A DNA stretch of 64,000 bases from an uncultured SAR86 cluster bacterium. GTDB lineage: Bacteria > Pseudomonadota > Gammaproteobacteria > Magnimaribacterales > D2472. Position 1 is the stretch's first letter. Every line of letters begins with the position of its first letter. A program made the translations under genes and the position numbers. A model generated the notes under the pieces. The model was not told where the DNA came from. It did no database searches and saw only the letters and a list, made by a program, of their open reading frames with translations. Where the stretch lies: positions 390,532 to 454,531 of the forward strand of contig CACOPA010000001.1 of the NCBI GenBank assembly GCA_902628925.1, read 5' to 3'. Positions 1-8,356 of the stretch are shown piece after piece.

Positions 1-470
1 ATCAAGAAGCTTTAATGATGTATGACTTTATGAGTTATCTTCCCTCAGATATTCTGACCAAAGTTGACCGTTCATCAATGCATTTTTCCTTAGAAACTAG
101 AGCCCCTTTTCTTGATAGACGAACGGTAGAGCATGCTTGGTCATTGAATATTTCTAACAAAATAAAGAGGAATTCAGGAAAGCATGTTTTAAAAGAAATA
201 ATTAATGATTTTATCCCATTAAATCTTATTGATAGGCCAAAACAAGGATTTAGCATCCCATTAGATGATTGGTTAAGAAATCCATTGTATTCGTGGATAT
301 CATTAATTTTAGATGAAGAAAGGATAAGGGAGGTAGGAATTTTTGATCCTATAGAGATAAAAAATATTTTACTAAGACATCAGTCTGGTGAAAATTTAGG
401 AGCTATCATTTGGAATGTGATCATCTTTCAACTATGGCATGAAAAAAGTATCGATATTTTAAAACCATGA
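1..470 (+). CDS. Asparagine synthase-like amidotransferase, C-terminal part (5' end outside window)
   Basis: Only the last ~156 codons are present; the reading frame is open from base 3, so the ATG at 15 is internal. The segment matches the end of the ATP-pyrophosphatase (synthetase) domain of class B asparagine synthases: a SYLPSDILTKVDR stretch, SLETRAPFLD, and DRPKQGF followed by a DDWLR helix. The same pattern occurs in the complete homologue at 10023-11894 (SYLPESVLAKVDR, SLESRAPFLD, DRPKMGF), but the two are clearly diverged, so they are paralogues rather than a recent duplication. In polysaccharide loci such proteins often amidate sugar carboxylates using glutamine. The stop overlaps the next start by 4 bp (ATGA), so it belongs to the same transcription unit. 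The function in sugar amidation is inferred from the neighbourhood. Confidence 0.88.
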   Translation, partial: QEALMMYDFMSYLPSDILTKVDRSSMHFSLETRAPFLDRRTVEHAWSLNISNKIKRNSGKHVLKEIINDFIPLNLIDRPKQGFSIPLDDWLRNPLYSWISLILDEERIREVGIFDPIEIKNILLRHQSGENLGAIIWNVIIFQLWHEKSIDILKP

Positions 471-1525
471 TTTATTATCTTGTATTTGGCTACATAGTTC
501 TTTTTTTATTTCTAAGGCATCTTGGGCGTGATTTTGATAAACCTCTTTACTGGATTACTTTAATTTCGTTATTCATCTTCTCATCATTACGTTATGAGGT
601 AGGGTGTGACTGGGATACTTATGAAATTATCTTTGACTTATTTTCATTCGATCAATCAGATGGCTCTTTAGGCATAAGAAATGCTTTTTTAACTGGTGAA
701 TTTCTATATCTTGGTTCAATTGGAACAATAAAATACTTAGGTTTACCATACGAAACTCTTAACATCATCACCGGATTAATATTTTTTTTAGGAATTCATT
801 CTCTTGCACAAAGACAACCAAATCCCTTACTTTTTTTAGTTCTTTCATTTCCAATACTTATTATTAATATGCCAATGGCAGGGATAAGACAGGCAGCCGC
901 TATTGGATTTTTATGTTTCGGATTTATTGCTTTTATTGAGAAAAAGACACTTAGATATCTTTTATTTGTTTTCTTAGCATCTATGTTTCATTCAAGCGCG
1001 ATAATTTTTATTTTACCGTCTATATTTTTATTCCTTGATCTTAATAGGCGAACATTTCTCCTAATGATCGGACTATTAACCGCTTTTATTTTAATAATAC
1101 TAGGTAGTCAGGCTGCTCAATTTGCAATTGAAAGGTATTTGGAGGAGGAAATAGATTCAAGTGGAGCAATTTTCAGGGTAGGGCTAGTTGCAGCAACAGG
1201 TATTTTCTTTCTGCTTATCCTTGATAAGCAATGGAAGGTTTTGTATGCGCATGATCATCATTTTATTAAATTATTTTCAATAGGAATGATAATGATTTTC
1301 CCTTTATTGCTAATCTCAACTGTAATTTCAGATAGAATTGGTTATTATCTGATGCCGGCTCAAATAATGATTTTAAGTAGATTGCAATTCCTTGAATCGA
1401 GATATAGACAATTGTTTTATGTAGGTGGCATATTAGTTTTATCTTTAACTTTTATCATATGGACTCAAGCTTCATATCATTTCAATGAGTGCTATTTACC
1501 ATATAAAAATATCTTAATTAAATGA
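467..1525 (+). CDS. EpsG/Wzy-type polysaccharide polymerase, polytopic membrane protein
   Basis: This 352-residue protein is almost entirely hydrophobic, with about nine to ten predicted membrane segments. Near the N-terminus the second helix ends in a RYEVGCDWDTY motif, the Arg-Tyr-x-x-Gly-x-Asp-x-x-x-Tyr pattern typical of the EpsG family of O-antigen/exopolysaccharide polymerases; a GIRQAAAIGF motif in the middle is also characteristic. Family members polymerise lipid-linked repeat units on the periplasmic face of the inner membrane. The start codon overlaps the upstream amidotransferase stop by 4 bp and the stop overlaps the next gene by 4 bp, indicating translational coupling. The polymerase role is from family knowledge; the repeat unit is unknown. 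Confidence 0.82.
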   Translation: MIYYLVFGYIVLFLFLRHLGRDFDKPLYWITLISLFIFSSLRYEVGCDWDTYEIIFDLFSFDQSDGSLGIRNAFLTGEFLYLGSIGTIKYLGLPYETLNIITGLIFFLGIHSLAQRQPNPLLFLVLSFPILIINMPMAGIRQAAAIGFLCFGFIAFIEKKTLRYLLFVFLASMFHSSAIIFILPSIFLFLDLNRRTFLLMIGLLTAFILIILGSQAAQFAIERYLEEEIDSSGAIFRVGLVAATGIFFLLILDKQWKVLYAHDHHFIKLFSIGMIMIFPLLLISTVISDRIGYYLMPAQIMILSRLQFLESRYRQLFYVGGILVLSLTFIIWTQASYHFNECYLPYKNILIK

Positions 1526-2199
1526 ACTTAAAAACCGTAAAGTTTAATCAAATTGACATTTCTAAATTCAACGGTTTCCTAATTGACATTGACGATACAC
1601 TTTATAGTTATCAAAAATGTCATCTTTATGCTATTAGAAAGTGTTATGAAAATTTTACAAATCTAAAGTTATTAAGTTTGTCATTTGATGAATTTAGTAA
1701 TTCATATAGATCAGCAAGGAATAAAGTGACTGATCAACTCGCGTTTCAAGGTTCATGTAGATCTAGGCTTTTGGCTTTTCAAATTATGTTTGAAAAAATG
1801 TTGCCAAATTATGACTTTAAAAAATACAACCATGCTTTAAGTTTTGAAAAACTTTATTGGGATGAATTGATAGGTTGCATAAAAATTTATCCTGGAGCAT
1901 ATAGTTTTTTAGAGGATGCATTTAATCAAGGTAAAAAGATTTGCTTAGTTTCAGATATGCAAATGGGAATTCAGATAAAAAAAATAAACAAACTTGGGGT
2001 TGAAAAATTTATTTCATATCTTGTAACTTCAGAAGAAGTTGGCGAGGAAAAACCATCAGAAAATATTTACAAACTTGCATTAGAAAAATTAGGAATGTCA
2101 AAAGACGAGGTTTGCATGATAGGTGACAGTCCAGATAAAGATTATCATGGTGCTAATAAATTTGGCGTAAAGAGCTTCTTGATTGGTGAAGAACTCTAG
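1522..2199 (+). CDS. HAD-superfamily hydrolase (probable sugar-phosphate phosphatase)
   Basis: The 225-residue protein carries the four HAD motifs in order: motif I DIDDT (nucleophile Asp22, general acid Asp24), motif II in LVSDMQ (Ser), motif III Lys in GEEKPSENIY, and motif IV IGDSPDKDY (metal-binding acidic pair). A helical cap of roughly 90 residues lies between motifs I and II (type C1). It resembles YjjG/Gph-like small phosphatases. It starts 4 bp inside the polymerase gene and overlaps the GtrA gene. In this locus it could dephosphorylate an intermediate of the nucleotide-sugar or polyol-phosphate route encoded by the kinase, aldolase and nucleotidyltransferases downstream. That substrate assignment is inference. 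Confidence 0.85.
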   Translation: MNLKTVKFNQIDISKFNGFLIDIDDTLYSYQKCHLYAIRKCYENFTNLKLLSLSFDEFSNSYRSARNKVTDQLAFQGSCRSRLLAFQIMFEKMLPNYDFKKYNHALSFEKLYWDELIGCIKIYPGAYSFLEDAFNQGKKICLVSDMQMGIQIKKINKLGVEKFISYLVTSEEVGEEKPSENIYKLALEKLGMSKDEVCMIGDSPDKDYHGANKFGVKSFLIGEEL

Positions 2200-2584
2200 A
2201 TATTTATCAAGATTTTTAGTTGTTGGTTTAACATCAACTGCTCTAAATTATATTGTCGCTATGGTCCTTTTTTATGCATTAAATATATGGATTACACTCT
2301 CGACAATTATTGGTTACCTAGCTGGATTATCATTAGGCTTTTACCTTAATAAAACTTGGACTTTTGAAGATACATCAAAAAATAACTTCAAGTTAATTCT
2401 AAAGTATTTTTTTGTTTACGGAATATCTTTATTCTGTGCAGTTCTCACAGTAAATTTCACAATTATAATTTTCAATCTTCCGGAATACATAGCAGTTATA
2501 ATGAGTATAATTGTTTCTACAATCTTGAATTATCTTGGCTTAAGAAACTGGGTTTTTAGTGAAACATATGATAGCAAGCGATAA
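2183..2584 (+). CDS. GtrA family membrane protein
   Basis: A 133-residue protein with four evenly spaced membrane segments and the GtrA hallmarks RFLVVGLTSTALNY at the N-terminus, GFYLNKTWTF between helices 2 and 3, and NYLGLRNWVF at the C-terminus. GtrA proteins are proposed flippases or accessory proteins for polyprenyl-linked sugars, for example in O-antigen glucosylation. The start is TTG at 2183 or GTG at 2186; both lie inside the HAD gene, and no ATG precedes the first helix. The 3' end overlaps the next gene by 17-26 bp. Such tight overlap suggests coupled translation with the membrane glycosyltransferase/kinase gene that follows. Confidence 0.85.
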   Translation: MVKNSRYLSRFLVVGLTSTALNYIVAMVLFYALNIWITLSTIIGYLAGLSLGFYLNKTWTFEDTSKNNFKLILKYFFVYGISLFCAVLTVNFTIIIFNLPEYIAVIMSIIVSTILNYLGLRNWVFSETYDSKR

Positions 2585-4571
2585 GAAATTAAGAAGGTAT
2601 TTGTATTTAGGACTTTTCTTGAAGGTTTCACTTTCAGTAATTTTTTTTTCTGATCTTGAATATAATAACTTTGGTAAATTTGTAGAATTCTTCGTCAGCG
2701 GGCAGGGGAATCCATATAGTTTTTTTTATTTAAATAATCACCTAGATGCTTTTCCATACCCTGCAGCCATGTTGTATGTAAAATCTATTGCTAATATTCT
2801 CCCATTTTCAGGCTCTATTTATTTAGGTAATTTCTACTCAAAACTTCCATTATTATTGGCTGATCTTTATGTTTTGAAAATATTGCTTAATTGGGTCGAC
2901 CGATCCGCACAAGATAAAGTTATGATTTTGTATTGGCTTTCTCCAGTGCTTATTTTCATCTCCTATATTCATGGCCAATTAGATGTGCTGCCAATACTAT
3001 TTCTTTTCATTTCATTTGATTTATTTTTTAAAAACAAGATCTTTCTAGCTGGGATTGTATTTGGGTTGGCTATAAGTACTAAAACAAATATTGTTCTCAT
3101 ATTGCCATTCATGCTTTACTTCCTTCTTTTGAAAGAGACCAGCTTAAAGTCAATAGTTAATTACTCAATTTGTGTTGCTACTTCATTTTGCTTGATAAAC
3201 CTACCTTTCTTATTTGATTTTTCCTTTTATCAAATAGTTTTTTTTAATTCTCAGCAAGCTCGTGTATTAGATTCATTCTTAAACGTAGGGGATGTCAAAA
3301 TTTATCTTCTTCCACTTGCATATTTATTATTACTGTCTCGACTAATTTCAGTCAAAGTGTTTAGCAAAGATGTTTTCTTAATGTTTACGGGAGTTATTTT
3401 TGGAATATTTTTGCTGTTTATGGAGCCAAGCCCTGGTTGGTATTACTGGTTTTTACCATTTATGTCATATTTTTTGGCTAAATCTCCTCAATCAAAATAT
3501 ATTCATATATTCACTTTACAATTGCTTTATCTAATATATTTCGTTTTCCTACCAAGTATCCAAAATATTTCCGTTGATTTTGGGCTAGCCAATCTTGAGG
3601 ATATAAATGGTTTCATTTTTACACTTCTACAAGGGTTGTTAGCAATAAATTGTTATATCCTTTTTAGAGACGGGTTTTCTGGTTTTGACGCAAAAAAACT
3701 AATTTCACAGCCATTTCTATTGGGAGTTGGTGGAAATTCAGGGGTTGGCAAGACAACACTTTCAAACGCTTTATCTAAATTATTCTTTCCCTCAAATTCA
3801 GTTGTTATTAAGGGCGATGATATGCACAGATGGAAAAGAGGCGACAATAATTGGAAACAATTTACTCATTTAGATCCAAAAGCAAATAACCTGCATCAAG
3901 AAATTACAGCAATTCAATCACTTAAATTAAATCAAAATATTGAAAGAAGTTTCTATGATCACACAATAGGTGATTTTACAGAACCACATACTATTTATCC
4001 TAAGGGGCTAACTATATACGAAGGCCTACATCCATTTTATTTAGAAAGACAAAGAGACTTATTTGATTTTAAAATTTTTATTGATCCCGAGGACAGCTTG
4101 ATGCAAGACTGGAAAATAAAAAGAGATGTTCATGAAAGAGGTCATGAGAAAGAGAAGATAATCGACTCCATAAGAGAGCGGGAAGAGGATGCTAATGAAT
4201 TTATTCTTTCCCAAAAGAAATGGGCTGATATGCACATAAGGTGTGAAAAAATTGATAAATCCGGAGAAGCTAAAGCAAAAAATATTAAATATAAGATTTC
4301 ATTACCAAATTCATTAAATATTGAACCGCTTCTTGAAAAGGTATCAATGTTGGATGGGATATATCTTAAACATAATTATGATTCTAAAGGCGTTCATCAG
4401 ATAAGTTTTTTTGGAAAACCAGAAATTGAACCGCTTCATGCACTCTTTAGAGATGTCTTTAGTGATGTTTTTGAATTAAATTATGTTGAGCTCAATGAGA
4501 TTGATTTAACTTATCAAATAGTCTTAATGATGGCAGCATATAGCATAGTTGAAGAGGCAATTCATGGATAG
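2568..4571 (+). CDS. Fusion protein: GT-C-like membrane glycosyltransferase plus phosphoribulokinase/uridine-kinase-like P-loop domain
   Basis: Residues 1 to about 375 are polytopic (around ten helices) with GT-C-type features: an acidic first loop, an SYIHGQLDVLP motif like the GQ-x-D motif of GT22/GT39/GT87 transferases, LAISTKTN, and PGWYYWFLPF. Residues from about 385 onward form a soluble kinase with a Walker A loop GGNSGVGKTT (Lys395), then KGDDMHRW, YEGLHPFY and RDVHERGH, the order seen in phosphoribulokinase and uridine kinases. A further ~110 residues at the C-terminus are unassigned. ATG at 2568 is preferred; an in-frame GTG lies at 2559. The gene overlaps GtrA and the aldolase. I know of no standard family with this combination. 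The kinase probably phosphorylates a small sugar or polyol, but the substrate is unknown. Confidence 0.75.
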   Translation: MIASDKKLRRYLYLGLFLKVSLSVIFFSDLEYNNFGKFVEFFVSGQGNPYSFFYLNNHLDAFPYPAAMLYVKSIANILPFSGSIYLGNFYSKLPLLLADLYVLKILLNWVDRSAQDKVMILYWLSPVLIFISYIHGQLDVLPILFLFISFDLFFKNKIFLAGIVFGLAISTKTNIVLILPFMLYFLLLKETSLKSIVNYSICVATSFCLINLPFLFDFSFYQIVFFNSQQARVLDSFLNVGDVKIYLLPLAYLLLLSRLISVKVFSKDVFLMFTGVIFGIFLLFMEPSPGWYYWFLPFMSYFLAKSPQSKYIHIFTLQLLYLIYFVFLPSIQNISVDFGLANLEDINGFIFTLLQGLLAINCYILFRDGFSGFDAKKLISQPFLLGVGGNSGVGKTTLSNALSKLFFPSNSVVIKGDDMHRWKRGDNNWKQFTHLDPKANNLHQEITAIQSLKLNQNIERSFYDHTIGDFTEPHTIYPKGLTIYEGLHPFYLERQRDLFDFKIFIDPEDSLMQDWKIKRDVHERGHEKEKIIDSIREREEDANEFILSQKKWADMHIRCEKIDKSGEAKAKNIKYKISLPNSLNIEPLLEKVSMLDGIYLKHNYDSKGVHQISFFGKPEIEPLHALFRDVFSDVFELNYVELNEIDLTYQIVLMMAAYSIVEEAIHG

Positions 4572-5412
4572 AGAGATCTCAGAGTTTATAGAATTCACAA
4601 GTCTAATCGGAAAATCTCTTTATCATGTTCAAGGAGGTGGTGGAAATTGCTCTTTAAAGCTAGGAAATAAAATGTATGTTAAAGCATCGGGAACCTTGCT
4701 CAAAGACATTCACTCTCTAGATCAACTTTGTTGCATTGATTTTAATAAAGTGAATATCCTTTTAGAAAAATTTAATCGCAATAATAATGAATTTGATAAT
4801 CGAATCAAAAAAATGTCAGAAAATGGACTGAAACCTTCTATAGAAACTGGTTTTCACTCAATTTTGGGTAAGTTTGTTCTGCATACACACAGCGTTTATG
4901 CTAATACTTTAAACTGCTCATTTCAGGGCAAGGAGTTAATATCTAAAATTTTTCCTCAGGCCATTCTTGTTGATTATGCATTACCTGGACTAGAGGTATC
5001 ACAAAAAATATTAAAAATGGTTAGAGAATTGAAATTTCCAAACTCAGGCATAATATTCTTAGAAAATCATGGTTTGATATGTTGGTCTGAAAAAGTTAAA
5101 GATTTAAAAAATCTATATAACAATGTTCACGATGAAATAAAAAAAAATTTAAAGTTTTTTAAAGAAATTAATATTAAAAATGAAACCCAATTGCCAAATC
5201 CTACTATCAAAGAATGTTTATTTCCTGATCAGGTTGTCTTTGCTGGCCATGAGATAAATTCAACGACTAAAGTAGAAAATATTTTTGCTTACAATGAAAT
5301 TATTAAAAACATTAATTTAAATAATTATGATCCAAAATTTTTATCTTTATTTGATTGCAATCAGATAATTAATTTAGATTCTGAAAAGTTCAGGCAAAAA
5401 CTTAGCAAATAA
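4564..5412 (+). CDS. Class II aldolase/adducin-domain protein
   Basis: The 282-residue protein has the zinc-aldolase fold signatures: GGGGNCSLK near residue 25, SIETGFH (the position of the catalytic Glu in fuculose-phosphate aldolase), the zinc ligands in LHTHSVY, and the third His in LENHGLICW. A C-terminal extension of about 70 residues lacks recognised motifs. ATG 4564 is chosen over an upstream TTG (4549) because a GAAGAGG Shine-Dalgarno lies just ahead of it; this overlaps the kinase gene by 8 bp. Members cleave or epimerise sugar phosphates. Next to a sugar kinase, a phosphatase and nucleotidyltransferases it probably acts on a phosphorylated sugar precursor of the glycan; the exact reaction cannot be read from sequence. 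Confidence 0.82.
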   Translation: MDREISEFIEFTSLIGKSLYHVQGGGGNCSLKLGNKMYVKASGTLLKDIHSLDQLCCIDFNKVNILLEKFNRNNNEFDNRIKKMSENGLKPSIETGFHSILGKFVLHTHSVYANTLNCSFQGKELISKIFPQAILVDYALPGLEVSQKILKMVRELKFPNSGIIFLENHGLICWSEKVKDLKNLYNNVHDEIKKNLKFFKEINIKNETQLPNPTIKECLFPDQVVFAGHEINSTTKVENIFAYNEIIKNINLNNYDPKFLSLFDCNQIINLDSEKFRQKLSK

Positions 5413-5415
5413 TTT

Positions 5416-6042
5416 ATGGAAATTATTAAGCACAGAATTAATAAGATGAATGAGCTACAAGAACTACCTAATACTTTTGGTGCTGAAATAGATATCAGAT
5501 ATCATAAAAATGAACTTATCCTAGAGCATGATCCTTTTAATCATCACGAAAAATCATACGTTTCTTTACGATCCTTTTTAGATAGTTACCATAAAAAAGC
5601 AACCTTAATCTTAAATATTAAAACCGAAGGTATTGAGGAAGAGTGTATTAAATTAATGAATGAATTTGAAATTAAAAAATGGTTTTTTTTAGATGTTTCA
5701 ATGCCATACTTTGTAAAGTATACAAATTTAGTTGGCATAGATAATAAGAAATTTTCTAAAAGTAACTTCGCAGTGAGATATTCAGAATATGAACCCATTG
5801 AATATGCAATTTCCTTTTCAGGAAAATGCGAATGGGTTTGGGTTGATTATTTTTCTAAAAGCGCACTTGATAAAAATACATACCTAAATCTAAAAAAATT
5901 AAATTTTAAAATTTGTCTTGTGTCACCTGAATTACAGGGCCATCAATTATCTAAAATTCAGCAATATAAAAGATCTCTTTCCAAATTTGAAATTGATGCT
6001 GTTTGTACAAAGCATCCTGAATTATGGTGCCATAGTGAATAA
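5416..6042 (+). CDS. Glycerophosphodiester phosphodiesterase-like protein
   Basis: This 208-residue protein begins with a KHRINKMNELQ stretch followed by FGAEIDIRY and LEHDPF. These correspond to the HR...ExD...HD catalytic pattern of the GDPD TIM barrel, although the usual HRG is HRI and the protein is shorter than typical GDPDs (about 240-260 residues). No signal peptide is visible, so a cytosolic location is likely. It lies 3 bp after the aldolase stop and overlaps the nucleotidyltransferase by 8 bp. Members of this divergent group occur in capsule loci without an assigned reaction; it may act on a phosphodiester-linked sugar or polyol. Family placement is moderately secure, function unknown. 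Confidence 0.65.
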   Translation: MEIIKHRINKMNELQELPNTFGAEIDIRYHKNELILEHDPFNHHEKSYVSLRSFLDSYHKKATLILNIKTEGIEEECIKLMNEFEIKKWFFLDVSMPYFVKYTNLVGIDNKKFSKSNFAVRYSEYEPIEYAISFSGKCEWVWVDYFSKSALDKNTYLNLKKLNFKICLVSPELQGHQLSKIQQYKRSLSKFEIDAVCTKHPELWCHSE

Positions 6043-6826
6043 TCAGATTGTTATACCAATGACAGGTAACGGTTCAAGATTTATTAATCAGGGTTATGAA
6101 GACCTAAAACCACTAATAAAAATTCATAATAAACCGATGATTAAATGGGTAACAGAAATGTTTGACATACATAATGATGAATTTTTATTTATTTGTAGGG
6201 AAGATCATTTGTCATCAATTCCAGATTTAAGAAATACATTAGAAAGTTTAGTAAAAGAATCTCAGGTTATTTCTTTAAGTAATTGGAAGAAAAAGGGGCC
6301 TGCCTATGATGTATTACAAGCTCTTAAATTCATTGATGATCAAAGGCCAATATATATAAGCTATTGCGACTATTATATGCACTGGGATTATGCGGGTTTT
6401 CATAAGAAAGTTCTGTCAAAAAAATATGATGGTGGGATACCCTGTTATTTTGGATTTCATCCACATTTAATTCATAAAGAAAATTTATATGCCTCTTGTC
6501 AAGTTGATAAAAATAATAATTTAATAGAAATTAAAGAGAAATTTGCATGGAGTGATGATAGATTTAAAAATCTAAATTCTCCCGGACTCTATTATTTTAA
6601 AAACAAAACTCTATTTTCAACCGCAACTCAAAAGATGATTGATGCTTGCGATTCAATTAAAGGAGAATATTACATAAGTTTAGTTTTTAATTATCTTAAT
6701 GATGAAAGTAACAAAGTATATTGTCCTGAAAATGTTACATTCTTCTGTCAGTGGGGCACTCCAAGCGATCTTAATGAGTATGAAACTTGGATTAACTATT
6801 TATCCTTTAACAGGGGATTGCAATGA
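6035..6826 (+). CDS. Sugar nucleotidyltransferase (NTP_transferase family)
   Basis: The N-terminus reads IVIPMTGNGSRF followed by GYEDLKPLIKI, the nucleotide-binding signature of sugar-1-phosphate nucleotidyltransferases (usual form G-x-G-x-R...PKPLI, here LKPLI). YCDYYMHWD resembles the metal-binding Asp-x-Asp region. GTG 6035 is chosen because starting at the next ATG (6059) would remove the first beta strand; the GTG overlaps the GDPD-like stop by 8 bp. A longer open frame exists upstream but lies entirely within the previous gene. The product is about 263 residues. It probably activates a phosphorylated sugar or polyol with an NTP; which one is unknown. Its 3' end overlaps a second nucleotidyltransferase by 4 bp. 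Confidence 0.8.
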   Translation: MNNQIVIPMTGNGSRFINQGYEDLKPLIKIHNKPMIKWVTEMFDIHNDEFLFICREDHLSSIPDLRNTLESLVKESQVISLSNWKKKGPAYDVLQALKFIDDQRPIYISYCDYYMHWDYAGFHKKVLSKKYDGGIPCYFGFHPHLIHKENLYASCQVDKNNNLIEIKEKFAWSDDRFKNLNSPGLYYFKNKTLFSTATQKMIDACDSIKGEYYISLVFNYLNDESNKVYCPENVTFFCQWGTPSDLNEYETWINYLSFNRGLQ

Positions 6827-7617
6827 TTGCTTTGATACTGATGGGTGGTAAGGGTACTCGTTTTTCAGAGGAAGGCTACAAAATTAATAAAGCTAGTATC
6901 CCAACATATGATAGGCATACAGGCACTAAGCTGCCAATGGTTATTTGTGCAATGAAAGATATCCCCCAAATCCATAATCACGATACAAAAATTATATGTG
7001 TTTCTAGAGATTTTCATTCAGAAAATGGTACTGAAGCGGCAGTAAAAGAGCACTTTAAAAATGTAACATTCATTCATGATCATGTACTGCTAGATCAAGC
7101 TTTTGGTTGTTTGCTTGCAAGAGAATTTCTTCTTAAAGACGATGAATTATTTTTAGGCTGTTGTGATTGTGGATTCAATTTTCACGAAAGTGACTGGAAC
7201 AAAGCTAAAAAAAACTCAGATGCAATAATGATCAGTCATACAAATGACAATAATATTAAACAAAATCCAAATGCACACTCGTGGGCAGTTTTAAAACCTC
7301 GATCAAATTTACTTTCGGGTATTTCAATTAAGAGACCTGTATCAGATCAACCTATGAATGACCATGCAACTACAGGAATGTTCTGGTTCAAAAGTTCCAA
7401 AAAATTTCTTGAATTACTGGAAGAAATGATATTTAGAAATGACAGATTTGATAATAAATTTTATGTAGATAAGTTGTTGCAATATTATATAAATAATGAT
7501 TTGAAGGTTAGACATCATAATGTAGATTTTTTTTGTTGGGGAACCCCCTACGATTATGAGACATATCAGAGATCATTTACATATTGGAGCAAATTTATAA
7601 ACAATGAAAATAAATGA
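6823..7617 (+). CDS. Second nucleotidyltransferase-like protein
   Basis: A 264-residue protein starting IALILMGGKGTRFSEEGY, the nucleotide-binding loop of the NTP_transferase fold, then KLPMVICAM in the position of the usual PKPLI segment. Near residue 105 a GCCDCGF motif occupies the Asp-x-Asp region, with Cys residues in place of the more usual small residues. The C-terminal third (HHNVDFFCWGTPYDYETYQ) parallels the CQWGTPSDLNEYETW segment of the preceding gene, so the two are distant paralogues. Start and stop overlap the neighbours by 4 bp (ATGA) and 14 bp. Two adjacent, diverged copies suggest either two activated sugars or a catalytic/accessory pair. Confidence 0.75.
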   Translation: MIALILMGGKGTRFSEEGYKINKASIPTYDRHTGTKLPMVICAMKDIPQIHNHDTKIICVSRDFHSENGTEAAVKEHFKNVTFIHDHVLLDQAFGCLLAREFLLKDDELFLGCCDCGFNFHESDWNKAKKNSDAIMISHTNDNNIKQNPNAHSWAVLKPRSNLLSGISIKRPVSDQPMNDHATTGMFWFKSSKKFLELLEEMIFRNDRFDNKFYVDKLLQYYINNDLKVRHHNVDFFCWGTPYDYETYQRSFTYWSKFINNENK

Positions 7618-8356
7618 TGACGGCTTATCAATTATCATTCCCTCGCTAAATGAATCAGAAAACATAAGACTTATAATTTCCCAATTTAAGCCTCTTCTCA
7701 AACAATATGATTATCCAATTGAAGTAATTATTGTTGACGGGCCTTCGAACAAAGAATCAAAGGAAATACTGTATGAAGTTTTTAGATCAATTGGAGAAGA
7801 GGACATTAAGCTTATTGAAATGGACAAAATGAAGGGTTATGGCCATGATATTATTTTTGGAGTTAATTCTTCAAAGTATCCCAACATTGCTTGGACTCAT
7901 GCAGATATGCAAACAGATATTCATGATGTTTTTAATATCTTTAATAAACATAAAGCCAAACTTTCAACATCCATCATCAAAGGAAAGAGAAGAAAACGAA
8001 AGCTCATGGATTCAATTTTGACATTGGGTATGCAATTTTTTGTCATCATGTTACTTAGAGTCAACATTCAAGATATTAATGCCCAACCAAAGATATTTTC
8101 AAGAAGTTTTTTTATAAAATATATTTCTAAGGACTACCCAAATGATTTTTCACTAGACTTATATTTGTTGTATATGGCAAAGCAAAATAATTATGAGATC
8201 ATTGAAGAGCCTGTAAATTTTAATAAAAGATTGTATGGTGAAGCTAAAGGTGGTGGTGGATCTATAAAGAATAGAATTGCTCTTATCAATAGAACATTTA
8301 AATACATTCTCAAACTAAGAGAAAAAATTGATCATTCTAAGCAATCAGAGCATTAA
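7604..8356 (+). CDS. Family 2 glycosyltransferase (GT-A fold)
   Basis: The 250-residue protein opens with LSIIIPSLNESENI and VIIVDGPS, the classic GT2 N-terminal strands, followed by MKGYGHDIIFG and THADMQTD, the latter in the position of the metal-binding Asp-x-Asp. It resembles DPM1/polyprenyl-phosphate sugar transferases. A single hydrophobic stretch near residue 145 (ILTLGMQFFVIMLL) may attach it to the membrane. It overlaps the upstream gene by 14 bp and the membrane protein downstream by 29 bp. It may charge a polyprenyl carrier for the adjacent GT-C-type enzymes; this is inferred from similarity and context. Confidence 0.8.
   Translation: MKINDDGLSIIIPSLNESENIRLIISQFKPLLKQYDYPIEVIIVDGPSNKESKEILYEVFRSIGEEDIKLIEMDKMKGYGHDIIFGVNSSKYPNIAWTHADMQTDIHDVFNIFNKHKAKLSTSIIKGKRRKRKLMDSILTLGMQFFVIMLLRVNIQDINAQPKIFSRSFFIKYISKDYPNDFSLDLYLLYMAKQNNYEIIEEPVNFNKRLYGEAKGGGGSIKNRIALINRTFKYILKLREKIDHSKQSEH

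Noticed and set aside
5918-6034. Longer N-terminus for the first nucleotidyltransferase
   Set aside because: The added residues lie wholly inside the GDPD-like gene and resemble no nucleotidyltransferase sequence; GTG 6035 begins right at the conserved first strand.
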